Below, piece by piece: positions 53,394 to 63,946 of a DNA stretch of 64,000 nt; position 1 is the first letter of the stretch; each line of letters opens with the position of its first letter. The notes under the pieces were generated by a model, which was given only the letters and a program-made list of their open reading frames with translations, was not told the DNA's origin and did no database searches. The position numbers and the translations under genes are program-made. This DNA comes from Anaeroplasma sp902783745 (GTDB lineage Bacteria > Bacillota_I > Bacilli_A > Acholeplasmatales > Anaeroplasmataceae). The stretch covers positions 159,523-223,522 of the forward strand of contig CAMOKL010000001.1 in assembly GCA_946617655.1 (NCBI GenBank), read 5' to 3'.

Positions 53394-55910
53394 CTAATCT
53401 GAAGAACCAAAAATTTGGTCTAACTGGAATGAATCAACTAAAATATCTCTTGGCTTAGTACCAGCCTTAGGTGATACAATTCCTCTTTCTTCTAGTATTG
53501 CAACAACTCTTGATGCTCTATTAAATCCAAGACCAAATTGATTTTGAATTGCGTTAATTGAACAAGCTTGTCCATCTACACAGAATCTTGCAACAGATTC
53601 AATTAATTCTTCTGATTCACTATTTGCTTTACCTGAAGATGAACCACCTGATGCTCCACCTTGGCTCTTTTGTAAACTATCTCTTAATTCCTCATGAGTA
53701 AATACATAATCAGGTTCATAAGATGTTGTTAAATATGAACAAATTCCTTCAATTTCAGAATCAGAAATATATGCACCTTGTGCACGAATTGGATTACCAT
53801 TATTCTTAATGATCATATCACCACGTCCTAGTAATTCTTCTGCACCTGTTTCATCAAGAATAACTGATGAGTCAACTGATGAAGCAACACGGAAGGCAAT
53901 ACGACATGGGAAGTTTGCCTTAATTGTACCATTAACGATATCTGCAGTAGGTCTTTGTGTTGCAAGTATTACATGAATACCGCAGGCTCTAGCTTTTTGT
54001 CCTAATCTGACAATTGAATCATTTACTTCACTACCACACTGCATAATTAAATCATTAAATTCATCTACAATAATTACATAATAAGGTAAATTTTCTAAAT
54101 TAAGCTCTGGATGTTCCTTTTGCTTTTGAATATAATCACCGATATTTCTAACTCTATTACGTTGGAATACCATATATCTTCTATCCATTTCTGTACAAGC
54201 CCACTTTAATGCTTCACCTGCTTCATCAGGTTCAGTTAAAACTGGAGTTGCAAGATGTGGAATATCTTCATAGAATGACATTTCAACCTTCTTAGGGTCT
54301 ACTAGTATTAATTTTAATTGTTCAGGTGAATTCTTTGTAATAAGTGAGCATAGTATTGTATTAATACATACTGATTTACCTGATTGAGTTGCACCAGCAA
54401 TTAAACAGTGAGGCATTGATGTAATATTTTCATATACAGGAGTACCATCAATATTTTTACCTAATACAACATTTAATGGCTTACCATCAAGTAAGAATGA
54501 ATCCGAACAAATATCACCAAACTTAACTACATCAGCCTTATCATTTGGTGCTTCAATACCAACAGTTGCTTTTCCAGGAATAGGTATTTGTAATCTAATT
54601 GATGGTGCTTTTAATACCATTTTTAGGTTATCTACAATATTACCAAATTTCTTAACATTTACACCTGTTGCAACGCCAACCTCATATAATGTGAAGGCAG
54701 GACCCTTTGTATATGCAACAACTTCACCATCAATTCCGAATGCTTTTAAAGTCTCGTTAATGATAGTCTTCTTTTCCTCAAGCCATTGTGGATGTAAATC
54801 AATATTTCCATCACTTTTAGGGAATAATTTCTTATATGGTACCTTATAATTCTTATATTTATTAACCTCAACCTTAGGCTTTGGTGCCTCCTTTTTAGGC
54901 TCAGGCTTTGGCATAGAATTCATTTCTTGTGCATTATTTCTTAAAGAAACATCTTCTTTTGGTTTAGATACTCTAGATATATTATCTAATCCTCTTACAG
55001 TATTTTCACCCTCATGTCCTGGTACAACAGTACCGCCCTTAGACATACGTATTGCATCCTCAATAGACATTTCTTTAGATACTGCAGGATTCTTATAATT
55101 CTTTTGTTCTTCAGTTAAGTCTGGCTTTTTAACATCATCATCAAAGAATAAATTTGGAGTCTTTAAATTTGGTACATTATCAAATGATAAATCACTTGAA
55201 TCAACATCATTTTTAATTTGCTTTAAAGCTTCTCTATCATTATCCTTTTCTTCCTTTTCATTCTTAATTAAGAAAGATGGAATATTAGCCTGTTTAGGCT
55301 TATCTAATGATTCATCATATCCATTGAAGCTAAAGTCCTTAGGCTCATCTTCAATATCCTCATCTAAATCAATATGAATTTTGAATTCTGGTTCATCATT
55401 TTCAGTATTCATTTGTTCTAAATTAGAATCAAATGAAATATCATCATTTGTATTAGAATTAGTATCATCATCTATATCTAATTCATCAACATTAGATGCA
55501 ATTAGACTATCTAACATAGTAGAACGGTTAACCTGCTTAGGCTTAATCTTTTGAAGCTTAGAATCATCATATTCTCCGCCACCAATTTCTTTAAGCTTTT
55601 CATTATCTAAAATTTGGAATTCATAGTACTCACTACCATGCTTTTTAATAACATCTTCTTTTGATAAATGCTTTGCTTCCTCATCTCTTAAATAATCATA
55701 TGCATCATCAACATCATTATATCCAGAATTATCAATAAAACTCTTTTTATCAGCAACATGAGTACCAAAATATGGACTTGCTACCTGAGTAGGACGAAAT
55801 TTTCTTCTTTCAGCGATATGCTCATCAGCTCTATATTCCTGAAAAATTTCAAAGTTTTCATCATTATCTTCAATTATAACTGCTTCTTGTTTTTTCTTTT
55901 TAGTAAACAT
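53394..55910 (-). CDS. ftsK: FtsK/SpoIIIE-type DNA translocase without membrane segments
   Basis: 838-residue hexameric DNA pump for chromosome segregation. The motor has Walker A GATQSGKS at 506-513 and Walker B VIIVDE with Glu617. The C-terminal gamma winged helix (about 770-838, with NQFGLGFNRASRVVAILEE) should read polar KOPS/SRS-type sites. The N-terminal 360 residues are highly charged and disordered, with no membrane helix; the family normally has a four-helix membrane domain. The gene just upstream encodes a membrane protein that could serve as anchor. Confidence 0.93.
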   Translation of the reverse strand: MFTKKKKQEAVIIEDNDENFEIFQEYRADEHIAERRKFRPTQVASPYFGTHVADKKSFIDNSGYNDVDDAYDYLRDEEAKHLSKEDVIKKHGSEYYEFQILDNEKLKEIGGGEYDDSKLQKIKPKQVNRSTMLDSLIASNVDELDIDDDTNSNTNDDISFDSNLEQMNTENDEPEFKIHIDLDEDIEDEPKDFSFNGYDESLDKPKQANIPSFLIKNEKEEKDNDREALKQIKNDVDSSDLSFDNVPNLKTPNLFFDDDVKKPDLTEEQKNYKNPAVSKEMSIEDAIRMSKGGTVVPGHEGENTVRGLDNISRVSKPKEDVSLRNNAQEMNSMPKPEPKKEAPKPKVEVNKYKNYKVPYKKLFPKSDGNIDLHPQWLEEKKTIINETLKAFGIDGEVVAYTKGPAFTLYEVGVATGVNVKKFGNIVDNLKMVLKAPSIRLQIPIPGKATVGIEAPNDKADVVKFGDICSDSFLLDGKPLNVVLGKNIDGTPVYENITSMPHCLIAGATQSGKSVCINTILCSLITKNSPEQLKLILVDPKKVEMSFYEDIPHLATPVLTEPDEAGEALKWACTEMDRRYMVFQRNRVRNIGDYIQKQKEHPELNLENLPYYVIIVDEFNDLIMQCGSEVNDSIVRLGQKARACGIHVILATQRPTADIVNGTIKANFPCRIAFRVASSVDSSVILDETGAEELLGRGDMIIKNNGNPIRAQGAYISDSEIEGICSYLTTSYEPDYVFTHEELRDSLQKSQGGASGGSSSGKANSESEELIESVARFCVDGQACSINAIQNQFGLGFNRASRVVAILEERGIVSPKAGTKPRDILVDSFQLDQIFGSSD

Positions 55911-55912
55911 AT

Positions 55913-56818
55913 CTAATCCCTCTTTAACATACTTATAGTTTCATCTATATTTCTTTCATATTTTAAATCATCATTTGATAAAACATATGGGTATCTTTTT
56001 AATGACATATCGTCACTAGCTTCTTTTTTATTTGCTTCTTCATTCTCTTTTTCAAGTGATTTTTTATTCTCGATTATTTCTTTATCAAGTTCATTATAAA
56101 GCTCTTCTACATTAGTTTCTAAATCAACTTCTTTTTGGAATACCTTCTTAGAATAAATCTTATAAGTCTCTTCACCTACAATCGCAATTACTATTAAGCA
56201 AACCTTGTTAATAATAATTCCAATAGTGTTATTAATAACTAAAGTACGAAACCATGTGGCTGGATTAATAACATTTAATACCTTCTTTACCTTTTGGAAC
56301 TTCTTATTAGCATTAACAGTAGTTTTAAATGCTTTAGATGAAGTAACATTAATTGTTGTTTTTGATAACGCAACTATTTGAGAAACTTTTAATCTAAGTA
56401 ATAATCTTAAACCTTTTCTATTCAATAGTTCATCTATTCTCTTTTGAATATAACCAATTAAAACAACAATTTCATCAACACTTAATTCTAATAATGGATG
56501 CTTAGAATTAGGATAATATCTAGATGCAATCTCTAAAGCTAGGTCAGAAACAATATTTTTACAATAAGCTGGTTTTGACAAATCACCTCTTAAGCTTTTA
56601 TCCTTAAAAGTTTTTTGGGCCTCTAAAACCATTCTTTTAACATCACTATCTTGTAATGAATCCTCTTCTGTTTTAACCATGTATCTTTTATCATGCAAAG
56701 ATAATAATACTAATAAAACATAAATTAAAAGAATAATAATCGCACCAAAAAATACTCCAATTAAAAAGCTTAGGATTGATGAGAAATCTATTCTTATTGG
56801 GAATGTAAAATTAAACAT
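55913..56818 (-). CDS. Membrane protein paired with FtsK, unknown
   Basis: 301 residues. Membrane helices are predicted at about 16-40 and 195-218, separated by a basic, helical segment (about 75-185); the C-terminus is charged and acidic/basic mixed. No family recognised. The ATG at 56818 follows GGGAGG; a Met five codons earlier overlaps it. It is two bases from ftsK and heads the operon. Confidence 0.75.
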   Translation of the reverse strand: MFNFTFPIRIDFSSILSFLIGVFFGAIIILLIYVLLVLLSLHDKRYMVKTEEDSLQDSDVKRMVLEAQKTFKDKSLRGDLSKPAYCKNIVSDLALEIASRYYPNSKHPLLELSVDEIVVLIGYIQKRIDELLNRKGLRLLLRLKVSQIVALSKTTINVTSSKAFKTTVNANKKFQKVKKVLNVINPATWFRTLVINNTIGIIINKVCLIVIAIVGEETYKIYSKKVFQKEVDLETNVEELYNELDKEIIENKKSLEKENEEANKKEASDDMSLKRYPYVLSNDDLKYERNIDETISMLKRD

Positions 56819-56842
56819 ATTAATACCTCCCATAATACTTAT

Positions 56843-56871
56843 ATTATAGTATAATCAAGAATAAATTTAAA
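56843..56871 (-). promoter_or_regulatory. Promoter of the ftsK operon
   Basis: TTTAAA and TATAAT separated by 17 bases on the minus strand, 25 bases before the first start codon. Confidence 0.6.
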
Positions 56872-56887
56872 GAATATTAAATTGAAA

Positions 56888-56916
56888 TTGAAAATTATTT
56901 ATAAATAATATAATAT
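56888..56916 (+). promoter_or_regulatory. Promoter of the HAD phosphatase gene
   Basis: TTGAAA and TAATAT separated by 17 bases on the plus strand; TATAAT overlapping at 15-base spacing is the alternative. Confidence 0.55.
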
Positions 56917-56934
56917 TATTTATGAGGCGATAAG

Positions 56935-57699
56935 ATGAATTACTTATGTTTAATGGATTTCGATGGTACACTTACTAGCAATTTAATAGATTTATCTTCT
57001 GATTCAAAACAATTATTAAATAACTTTTTAAAAGATAATAAAATGTGTATTATATCAGAAGAAAAATTCAATACTCTTTTGGATTGGATTAATAATAATG
57101 GTATTAAATGTGATATTGCATCTATTTCATCATCTATAGCAAAGATTAATGATTCTTATTACTATTCTTCTATAAGTTCAATTACAATAATGGATATAAT
57201 TAATAAATTTAATGATTCAATTTATACGACATTTGGTGAAGCAAAAGACTTTAGCTTTGTTACACATTATAAAGATAGATTAAAATTCTTCTATCCTAAG
57301 AATTTTATTATAAAAGATATAATTGATTCAGATATTTTAACTATTAATATTGCAATTTCTAACGATAAATCTGATGATTTAAAAAAATACTTAAATGAAT
57401 CTAATTTATATTTTGAATCTATTGGAAAAGATAAAAATAGAGAAATATTAAGAATTAAAAAAGAAATATTTAATAAATTAAAAATAGGAAATATTTTAAA
57501 AAATATTTATAAAGATTATAAGGTAATTGCAATCACAGACTCAATATCTGATTTAGATATGTTTAAAATATCAGATATTACTATCGCAATGAAAAATGGA
57601 GATAATGAAATTAAAAAAATGGCCCAATATATTACTGAATTTGATCAGGAACATAATGGAGCCATTAAAATGTTAGATTATATCTGCCATCTTAAGTAA
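56935..57699 (+). CDS. HAD-family (Cof-like) phosphatase
   Basis: 254-residue haloacid dehalogenase-type hydrolase. Motif I DFDGTLT (nucleophile Asp8) and the motif IV region ITDSISDLDMFK are clear; the Lys of motif III is in the KEIFNKLKIG segment. Likely sugar phosphatase; substrate unknown. The start follows GAGGCGATAAG. Its last 27 bases overlap the end of the opposite-strand MutS-like gene. Confidence 0.85.
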   Translation: MNYLCLMDFDGTLTSNLIDLSSDSKQLLNNFLKDNKMCIISEEKFNTLLDWINNNGIKCDIASISSSIAKINDSYYYSSISSITIMDIINKFNDSIYTTFGEAKDFSFVTHYKDRLKFFYPKNFIIKDIIDSDILTINIAISNDKSDDLKKYLNESNLYFESIGKDKNREILRIKKEIFNKLKIGNILKNIYKDYKVIAITDSISDLDMFKISDITIAMKNGDNEIKKMAQYITEFDQEHNGAIKMLDYICHLK

Positions 57700-59379
57700 A
57701 TAGATTGCATTTGTAGTATCTGATACACCATTTTTAATTTTATAATCAAAAGTAATTTTATCATCAATATATTCTTCATTAAAATGATAATTTTTAATTC
57801 CTTCTTCTTTTGATAATTCAAAATCATGAGTAGAAATAATAAATATAGTATCAGAATCTAATAATTTTTTAATAACCTTAGCTGAGGCATTAACTCTATC
57901 ATTAGTGTTAGTGCCTTTAAATATTTCATCAACTAAAATTAAACATCTTTCTTCATTATAATATTTCATCATTTCTTTCATTCTTAGTATTTCTGCATAG
58001 AATGTAGAAATGCCTTCATTTAGCATATCATTTGCACGTAATGAAGTTAAAACCTTTAATCGTGGTGCTTTAAATGATTTAGCTAAGCATAATCCACCTG
58101 CCATATATAATATTTCATTTATAGCTAATGTTCTCATAAAAGTAGTTTTACCACTCATATTAGAACCAGTTAAAATTATACCATGGTCAAATTTAATATC
58201 ATTTGGAACACAATTTTTAATTAAAGGATGATACATTTCTTCTACATCAATTATTGAATCTTTTAAAGGTAATGTATATATATTATTATCAATTCCTACA
58301 TTTGCAAGCGATAGCGCAACTTCTACTTCTGCAATATCATCAAATGTATTCTTTATATTAGATACCTTTAAAGTATTAATGTTATAATATAGAATCAACC
58401 AAAAATCACTAATAAATAATGTATTTAATATAACATCAATTATCGCATTCTTTTTTAAATTAAATAGGCCATAAATGCTTTTTAATTTTTTAATAAATAT
58501 AACTTCATTTGATAAATTATTCTTTATTTCATCAAATCTTTTGGTAGATATTTTATTATTAATAATTACATTACTTACATATAAATATGCATTTGATGTA
58601 TCTTGATACATTCCACCATCTAATTTAAATATTTCATTTTGTAAAAATATTTTACAAAAGAATAAATTTGTGATTAAAAATATAATTAAAATAAATGGAT
58701 TTAAACCTAGTAATAAAACAAGTATTGCATAAGATATCATACCTAAAAAAGATAATAAAGGTAATATATGAGTAATTTTAAATTTAATCTTATTTTTACT
58801 TACACTCATTAATTCATCATAATTTACCTTTTTAGTATTTTTAAAATGGTAAAGTGATGCCTCTATATCAATTGAATCTTCATTTTTCGCAAATTCATTT
58901 ACCATTAAAGAAAAATCTTCTGACATTTCTTTAGGATTTGTAAGTTGGTTTGCTAAAAGAATTCTACCCTTTTTAGTTTTTGCTGATGTTAAATATTGAT
59001 ATAAGGAATTTCTACCAAATAAATCTAAATCAGATATCTTATAATCATTTTTATTTTTAAAATCTTCACCTAAATCATTAAAAGAATTTAACTTTAATTC
59101 TCTTCTGTTTAAATGAATTCTATAACATTTATCCTTATCCAATAATGATTCATAATATTTATAATATTTATTAGTAAGTATTATAAATAATAAAAATATT
59201 ATTAAAGTTATAAATATTATTATTCCATAAATAAGATATTCTTTTAGAGAAAACAATAAAATAAATTCTATAACAAGTACAAGCAGTAAGAATAATCTTA
59301 CTGCTGAAATGATACTTGTTATTTTTTTATATTTTTTTAAAGAATCTAAAAGATTATCAATCATCTTAAATTCTAACAT
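57673..59379 (-). CDS. Membrane-anchored MutS-like ATPase
   Basis: 568-residue protein of the MutS-related family with an N-terminal membrane part. Helix pairs are at about 22-70 and 205-245. The ATPase domain has Walker A GSNMSGKTT at 405-413, LRANDMLNEGISTFYAE, and Walker B LILVDEIFKGTN at 480-491. Mismatch-binding domain I and the Smr domain are absent, so classical mismatch repair or MutS2 function is unlikely. 14 bases after glgP, in the glycogen operon. Confidence 0.87.
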   Translation of the reverse strand: MLEFKMIDNLLDSLKKYKKITSIISAVRLFLLLVLVIEFILLFSLKEYLIYGIIIFITLIIFLLFIILTNKYYKYYESLLDKDKCYRIHLNRRELKLNSFNDLGEDFKNKNDYKISDLDLFGRNSLYQYLTSAKTKKGRILLANQLTNPKEMSEDFSLMVNEFAKNEDSIDIEASLYHFKNTKKVNYDELMSVSKNKIKFKITHILPLLSFLGMISYAILVLLLGLNPFILIIFLITNLFFCKIFLQNEIFKLDGGMYQDTSNAYLYVSNVIINNKISTKRFDEIKNNLSNEVIFIKKLKSIYGLFNLKKNAIIDVILNTLFISDFWLILYYNINTLKVSNIKNTFDDIAEVEVALSLANVGIDNNIYTLPLKDSIIDVEEMYHPLIKNCVPNDIKFDHGIILTGSNMSGKTTFMRTLAINEILYMAGGLCLAKSFKAPRLKVLTSLRANDMLNEGISTFYAEILRMKEMMKYYNEERCLILVDEIFKGTNTNDRVNASAKVIKKLLDSDTIFIISTHDFELSKEEGIKNYHFNEEYIDDKITFDYKIKNGVSDTTNAIYLLKMADII

Positions 59380-59393
59380 AAAAACCTCTTATT

Positions 59394-61817
59394 TTACTTA
59401 TCAAACTTAATTGGCTTAGTATGCCAAATATCCCTATTGTATTCTCTCATTGTTCTATCTGTTGTGAAATAACCAGACATTGCTGTATTAACAATTGAAG
59501 CACTTAACCACCTAGATTGATCTTTATATAATTCATTTAATTCTTCATGTGCTTGAATGTATGATGCAAAATCCTTTAATACAAAATAATTATCTGAATA
59601 TAATAGATTGTCTCTTATCGCATCAAATTCACCTTGACCTACATTTGTAAAGAATCCATTAGTTAATTGATCAATTACAGTCTTAACTCTATCATCTGAA
59701 TTATAAATATCCATAGGATTATATCCACCATTTCTATAAATAGATGTAACCTCTTCAGCATTCATACCAAATATTTCGATATTATCTTCACCAACGAAAT
59801 TAGCAATTTCAACATTAGCACCATCAAGTGTACCTAAAGTAATTGCACCATTCATCATAAATTTCATATTAGATGTACCTGATGCTTCTTTAGATGCAGT
59901 TGAAATTTGTTCTGATACGTTTGCTGCTGGCATGATAGTTTCTGCATATGTAACATTATAGTTAACAACAAATACAACTTTTAAATATTTGTTTGTTTCA
60001 GGATCATTATTAACCTTATCAGCAATTGTGTTAATTAATTTAATAATCTTTTTCGCAAACCAATATCCTGGTGCGGATTTTGCACCAAATATAAATGAAT
60101 GTGGTACATAATTTTTTCTAAATTCAATATCTTCTTTTAATCTATTATAAACATACATAATATGTAAGGCATTCATAAGCTGACGCTTATACTCGTGTAA
60201 TCTTTTAACTTGTATGTCAAAAATAGAATTTACATCTAATGATACACCTTGAGATTCAAATATCTTATTAGCTAAAGCGGCTTTTCTTGCCTGCTTCATC
60301 TTATAGAATCTCTTTTGTAATTCTTTATCATCCTTATATTTTAATAGTTTCTTTAATTCCTTTTCAGGATCACTTACCCAATTTGGACAATAATCATTTA
60401 AAATATCTCTTAATTCTGGGTTTGTATGTAGACACCATCTTCTATGAGTAATACCATTTGTCTTATTATTAAACTTATTTGGATAATAATCATTAAATGT
60501 TTTCATTTCAATATTCTTTAGAATATCTGTGTGAAGCTTTGCAACACCATTAACTGAGAATGAACCATGTATTGCAAGATTAGCCATATGAACTCTACCA
60601 TCTTTAATGATTGCCATATCATATGCTTCTTTAGAATTAGAACCGAATTTTTCTTCAAATTCAATTAATAATCTTCTATTAATTTCTTCTGTTATAGTAT
60701 AAATTCTTGGTAATAAGCGTTGGAAAATATCAACAGGCCATTTTTCTAATGCTTCAGCTAAAATCGTATGGTTTGTATAAGCACATGTATTTTTAGTTAT
60801 ATTCCATGCTTGATCCCATTCAAGACCATATACGTCAACTAATAATCTCATTAATTCTGGGACAATTAATGCTGGATGGGTATCATTAATATGGAAGCAT
60901 AAATGTTTATCTAAATCCTTAACTGAATCATATATTTTAACATGACGTCTTACTGCTGATGTAACACCTGCAGAAACAAAGAAATATTGTTGTTTTAATC
61001 TTAAAATTTTACCTTCTAATGTATCATCATTTGGATATAACATTGATGATATTTCTCTTATGTTTCTATGATAATTAAATGCATCATCAGGATATGTAGA
61101 TGCTGGTTCACTACTCCATAATCTTAATGTAGTAACAAAATTATTTCCATCACCAATAATAGGAATATCATAAGGTACTGCTTTTACATATTCTGCATCC
61201 TTATGGTTTACTAAAAGCTTGCCATTACCTAATGATTGAATATCAATATAACCATAGAATGGTATTTCAACAGCTTCTTCTGGTTTTCTTATTTCCCAAA
61301 CGTTAACATCCTTTAACCAACGATCTGGGTGTTCAACCTGGTATCCATTTTTAACACCTTGCTCAAAAAATCCATAACGGTATCTAATACAGTTGCCAAT
61401 TACAGGTAAGCCTAGTGAAGCAACAGAGTCCATAAAACAAGCTGCAAGTCTACCTAAACCACCATTACCTAATCCGGCATCAGTTTCTTGATGTTCAACC
61501 TCATTAATATCTATTCCTAAATCAGAAAATGCATCCTTTACGATATTATAAACACCTGCATTCATAAGGTTGTTAGTAATCATTCTTCCCATTAAAAATT
61601 CCATTGAGAAATAAACGACTTCCTTAACACCTTTTTTATAACATGCTTGTTCTGTATCATGCCAGTTTTTTGCAATATACATTCTTAACATCTCACCTAA
61701 TACAACGTATTGTTGATAAGATGTTGAATCCTTAAATTCAATTGCATATTTATTTTCTACATTTGAAATAAATTCTTTTTTAAATAATTCTTTATCATCG
61801 AAATATGGGTAATTCAT
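59394..61817 (-). CDS. glgP: Glycogen/starch phosphorylase
   Basis: 807-residue GT35 phosphorylase releasing glucose-1-phosphate from alpha-glucans. The PLP lysine is in ASGTSNMKFMMNGA (usual form EASGTGNMK). DAGLGNGGLGRLAACF, the active-site gate region and RQLMNALHIMYVY are typical. The start shares a base with the glgB stop. The product feeds the pgcA mutase. Confidence 0.97.
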   Translation of the reverse strand: MNYPYFDDKELFKKEFISNVENKYAIEFKDSTSYQQYVVLGEMLRMYIAKNWHDTEQACYKKGVKEVVYFSMEFLMGRMITNNLMNAGVYNIVKDAFSDLGIDINEVEHQETDAGLGNGGLGRLAACFMDSVASLGLPVIGNCIRYRYGFFEQGVKNGYQVEHPDRWLKDVNVWEIRKPEEAVEIPFYGYIDIQSLGNGKLLVNHKDAEYVKAVPYDIPIIGDGNNFVTTLRLWSSEPASTYPDDAFNYHRNIREISSMLYPNDDTLEGKILRLKQQYFFVSAGVTSAVRRHVKIYDSVKDLDKHLCFHINDTHPALIVPELMRLLVDVYGLEWDQAWNITKNTCAYTNHTILAEALEKWPVDIFQRLLPRIYTITEEINRRLLIEFEEKFGSNSKEAYDMAIIKDGRVHMANLAIHGSFSVNGVAKLHTDILKNIEMKTFNDYYPNKFNNKTNGITHRRWCLHTNPELRDILNDYCPNWVSDPEKELKKLLKYKDDKELQKRFYKMKQARKAALANKIFESQGVSLDVNSIFDIQVKRLHEYKRQLMNALHIMYVYNRLKEDIEFRKNYVPHSFIFGAKSAPGYWFAKKIIKLINTIADKVNNDPETNKYLKVVFVVNYNVTYAETIMPAANVSEQISTASKEASGTSNMKFMMNGAITLGTLDGANVEIANFVGEDNIEIFGMNAEEVTSIYRNGGYNPMDIYNSDDRVKTVIDQLTNGFFTNVGQGEFDAIRDNLLYSDNYFVLKDFASYIQAHEELNELYKDQSRWLSASIVNTAMSGYFTTDRTMREYNRDIWHTKPIKFDK

Positions 61818-63754
61818 TATTTATTATCCTTCTTTCTTCTAGTTTTCTTTTCTTTAATTTCTTTAACTTCTTTTTTATCTTCTAAATCATCATAATGAGC
61901 CTTTAAGAAAACAATTCCTAAAGGTGGAATATTTATAAGTATTGAATGGTTTTGATTATCTTGATTATAATTTTCGACCATAATTTTTCCTAAATTCTTA
62001 TGGTTAGAACCATTATATATATCCCAATCACTATTCATAATCTCAGTATAATATGTTGCATCCTTACAACCAATTCTATAATTATTATATGTATTTGGTG
62101 TTGCGTTCATAATAACAATTATATGATCATGATAATCATTTGCATATCTTGCAAAAACATAAATAGATTGTAATTCATTATCAGCCATTATCCATTCAAA
62201 TGCCTGAGGATCAAATTCTCTTTCATATAATGACTTTTCGTTTCTATATAATTTTGTAACTTCTTTTACAAATCTATTAGCAGAATTATGCAATGGATAT
62301 GATAACACACTCCATGGAAGCTCACCTTCATAATGCCATTCATCGTAGGATGCAAGTTCAGAGCCCATAAATAAAAGTTTTTTACCAGGGTGTGCAATCA
62401 TATAGCCTATAAGCATTCTAAAATTTGCAAATTGCTGCCACTGGTCTCCTGGCATTTTATTCAATAATGAACCTTTCATATGCACTACCTCATCATGAGA
62501 AAGTGGTAAGCAGAATTGTTCTGAATAAAAATATGCCATTGAGAATGTTAATTTATGATGATGATATCTTCTATAGATAGGATCTTTTTTAAAATAAGAT
62601 AAGGTATCATTCATCCAACCTAAATCCCATTTATAATTAAATCCTAAACCTCCCATATCAGCAGGTAATGTTACACCTTTATAATCACTTGAATCTTCTG
62701 CCATTAATAATAATCTATCATCATATGAGAAAATAGTTTTAGACAATTGTCTTAAGAAATCACAAGCACCATTATTAACGCCTCTTTCTTTATTTCCTAA
62801 CCAATAAATGATATTTGATACAGCATCAATTCTAAAGCCATCAACATGGAAATATTTTAAATAAAACATTGCATTAGATATTAAAAATGATTTTGTTGTA
62901 CCTTTACTTAAATCAAAATTTGCAGTACCCCAATTTTCATTTTCTCTATCACATGCTTTATCATATTCAAATAAATATGTACCATCAAATCTATATAAGC
63001 CAAAATCATCCCTATTAGTATGTCCTGGTACCCAGTCCATAATTACACCAATACCTGCTTTATGTAATTCTTGTACAAACCACATAAAATCTTTAGGCCT
63101 ACCGTATCTTGGTGTTACAGCATAATAGCCTGTACCTTGATAACCCCAAGACATATCTAGTGGATACTCATATATTGGCATCAATTCCACATAATTATAT
63201 CCATAGTCTTTTAAAAATTTAATTAATTCAGGAGCAACCTCTTGAAATGTTAAAAATTCTCTTCCATCCCAAGGTCTTTTCCAAGAACCTATATGCATTT
63301 CATAAATCATTAATGGCTTATCATATGTTTTAGGTCTTGTATACATCCATAAATCATCTTCAAACTTAAAGCCTTCAATATCATAAACCTTTGAATCATG
63401 TGAAGGTCTTACTTGTGAATAGAATGCATAAGGGTCTGCCTTATATAATTCTTCATCTTGCCATGTATGAATAAGATATTTATATCTCATCCATTCTAAG
63501 TTTCCTTCAACATAAGCATAAAAAATACCACCAATAATATGCTCCATATGAATTTCACCAGCTCTAAAGTCTTGCCATTCCCCAACTACATAGCAATCCT
63601 TACCATTAGGTGCATATAAGCAGAATTCACAAGCAATATTTTCACCCTTATCATTTTTTACTAGGTGTGCACCAAATACTTTATATGCATCTTGATTAGT
63701 TCCATTTTTATAAAAGTATAAAAAATCTTCGTTAATCATATCCCTTATATGCAT
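61817..63754 (-). CDS. glgB: 1,4-alpha-glucan branching enzyme
   Basis: 646-residue GH13 enzyme that makes alpha-1,6 branches. An N-terminal CBM48-type domain (about 25-110) precedes the barrel. Catalytic residues are Asp310 in GFRIDAVSN, Glu353 in LLMAEDSSD, and Asp421 in PLSHDEVVH. I chose the ATG at 63754 because GGGAG lies 7 bases upstream; the frame is open 16 codons further. The C-terminus has a charged tail (KEIKEKKTRRKK). Confidence 0.94.
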   Translation of the reverse strand: MHIRDMINEDFLYFYKNGTNQDAYKVFGAHLVKNDKGENIACEFCLYAPNGKDCYVVGEWQDFRAGEIHMEHIIGGIFYAYVEGNLEWMRYKYLIHTWQDEELYKADPYAFYSQVRPSHDSKVYDIEGFKFEDDLWMYTRPKTYDKPLMIYEMHIGSWKRPWDGREFLTFQEVAPELIKFLKDYGYNYVELMPIYEYPLDMSWGYQGTGYYAVTPRYGRPKDFMWFVQELHKAGIGVIMDWVPGHTNRDDFGLYRFDGTYLFEYDKACDRENENWGTANFDLSKGTTKSFLISNAMFYLKYFHVDGFRIDAVSNIIYWLGNKERGVNNGACDFLRQLSKTIFSYDDRLLLMAEDSSDYKGVTLPADMGGLGFNYKWDLGWMNDTLSYFKKDPIYRRYHHHKLTFSMAYFYSEQFCLPLSHDEVVHMKGSLLNKMPGDQWQQFANFRMLIGYMIAHPGKKLLFMGSELASYDEWHYEGELPWSVLSYPLHNSANRFVKEVTKLYRNEKSLYEREFDPQAFEWIMADNELQSIYVFARYANDYHDHIIVIMNATPNTYNNYRIGCKDATYYTEIMNSDWDIYNGSNHKNLGKIMVENYNQDNQNHSILINIPPLGIVFLKAHYDDLEDKKEVKEIKEKKTRRKKDNK

Positions 63755-63793
63755 TTTATCACTCCCGTTCTGAATAGTTATAATATATTTTAT

Positions 63794-63822
63794 ATTATAC
63801 AATATAAAATCATTTTTAACAA
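63794..63822 (-). promoter_or_regulatory. Promoter of glgB-glgP
   Basis: TTGTTA and TATAAT separated by 17 bases on the minus strand, 40 bases before the glgB start. Confidence 0.7.
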
Positions 63823-63845
63823 TATAAAGGGATAATATAGAAAAA

Positions 63846-63874
63846 AGGTATGCAAATCAAGTTTTTGCATACCT
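63846..63874 (-). terminator. Terminator of the gene at the right edge
   Basis: 11-bp stem (AGGTATGCAAA with TTTGCATACCT), 7-base loop, followed on the minus strand by six Ts. Confidence 0.88.
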
Positions 63875-63946
63875 AACATATATTGTTATTTTCCAATATG
63901 AGTTTTTACTTTTTTACAACTTAATGAATAACATAATTAATATATA

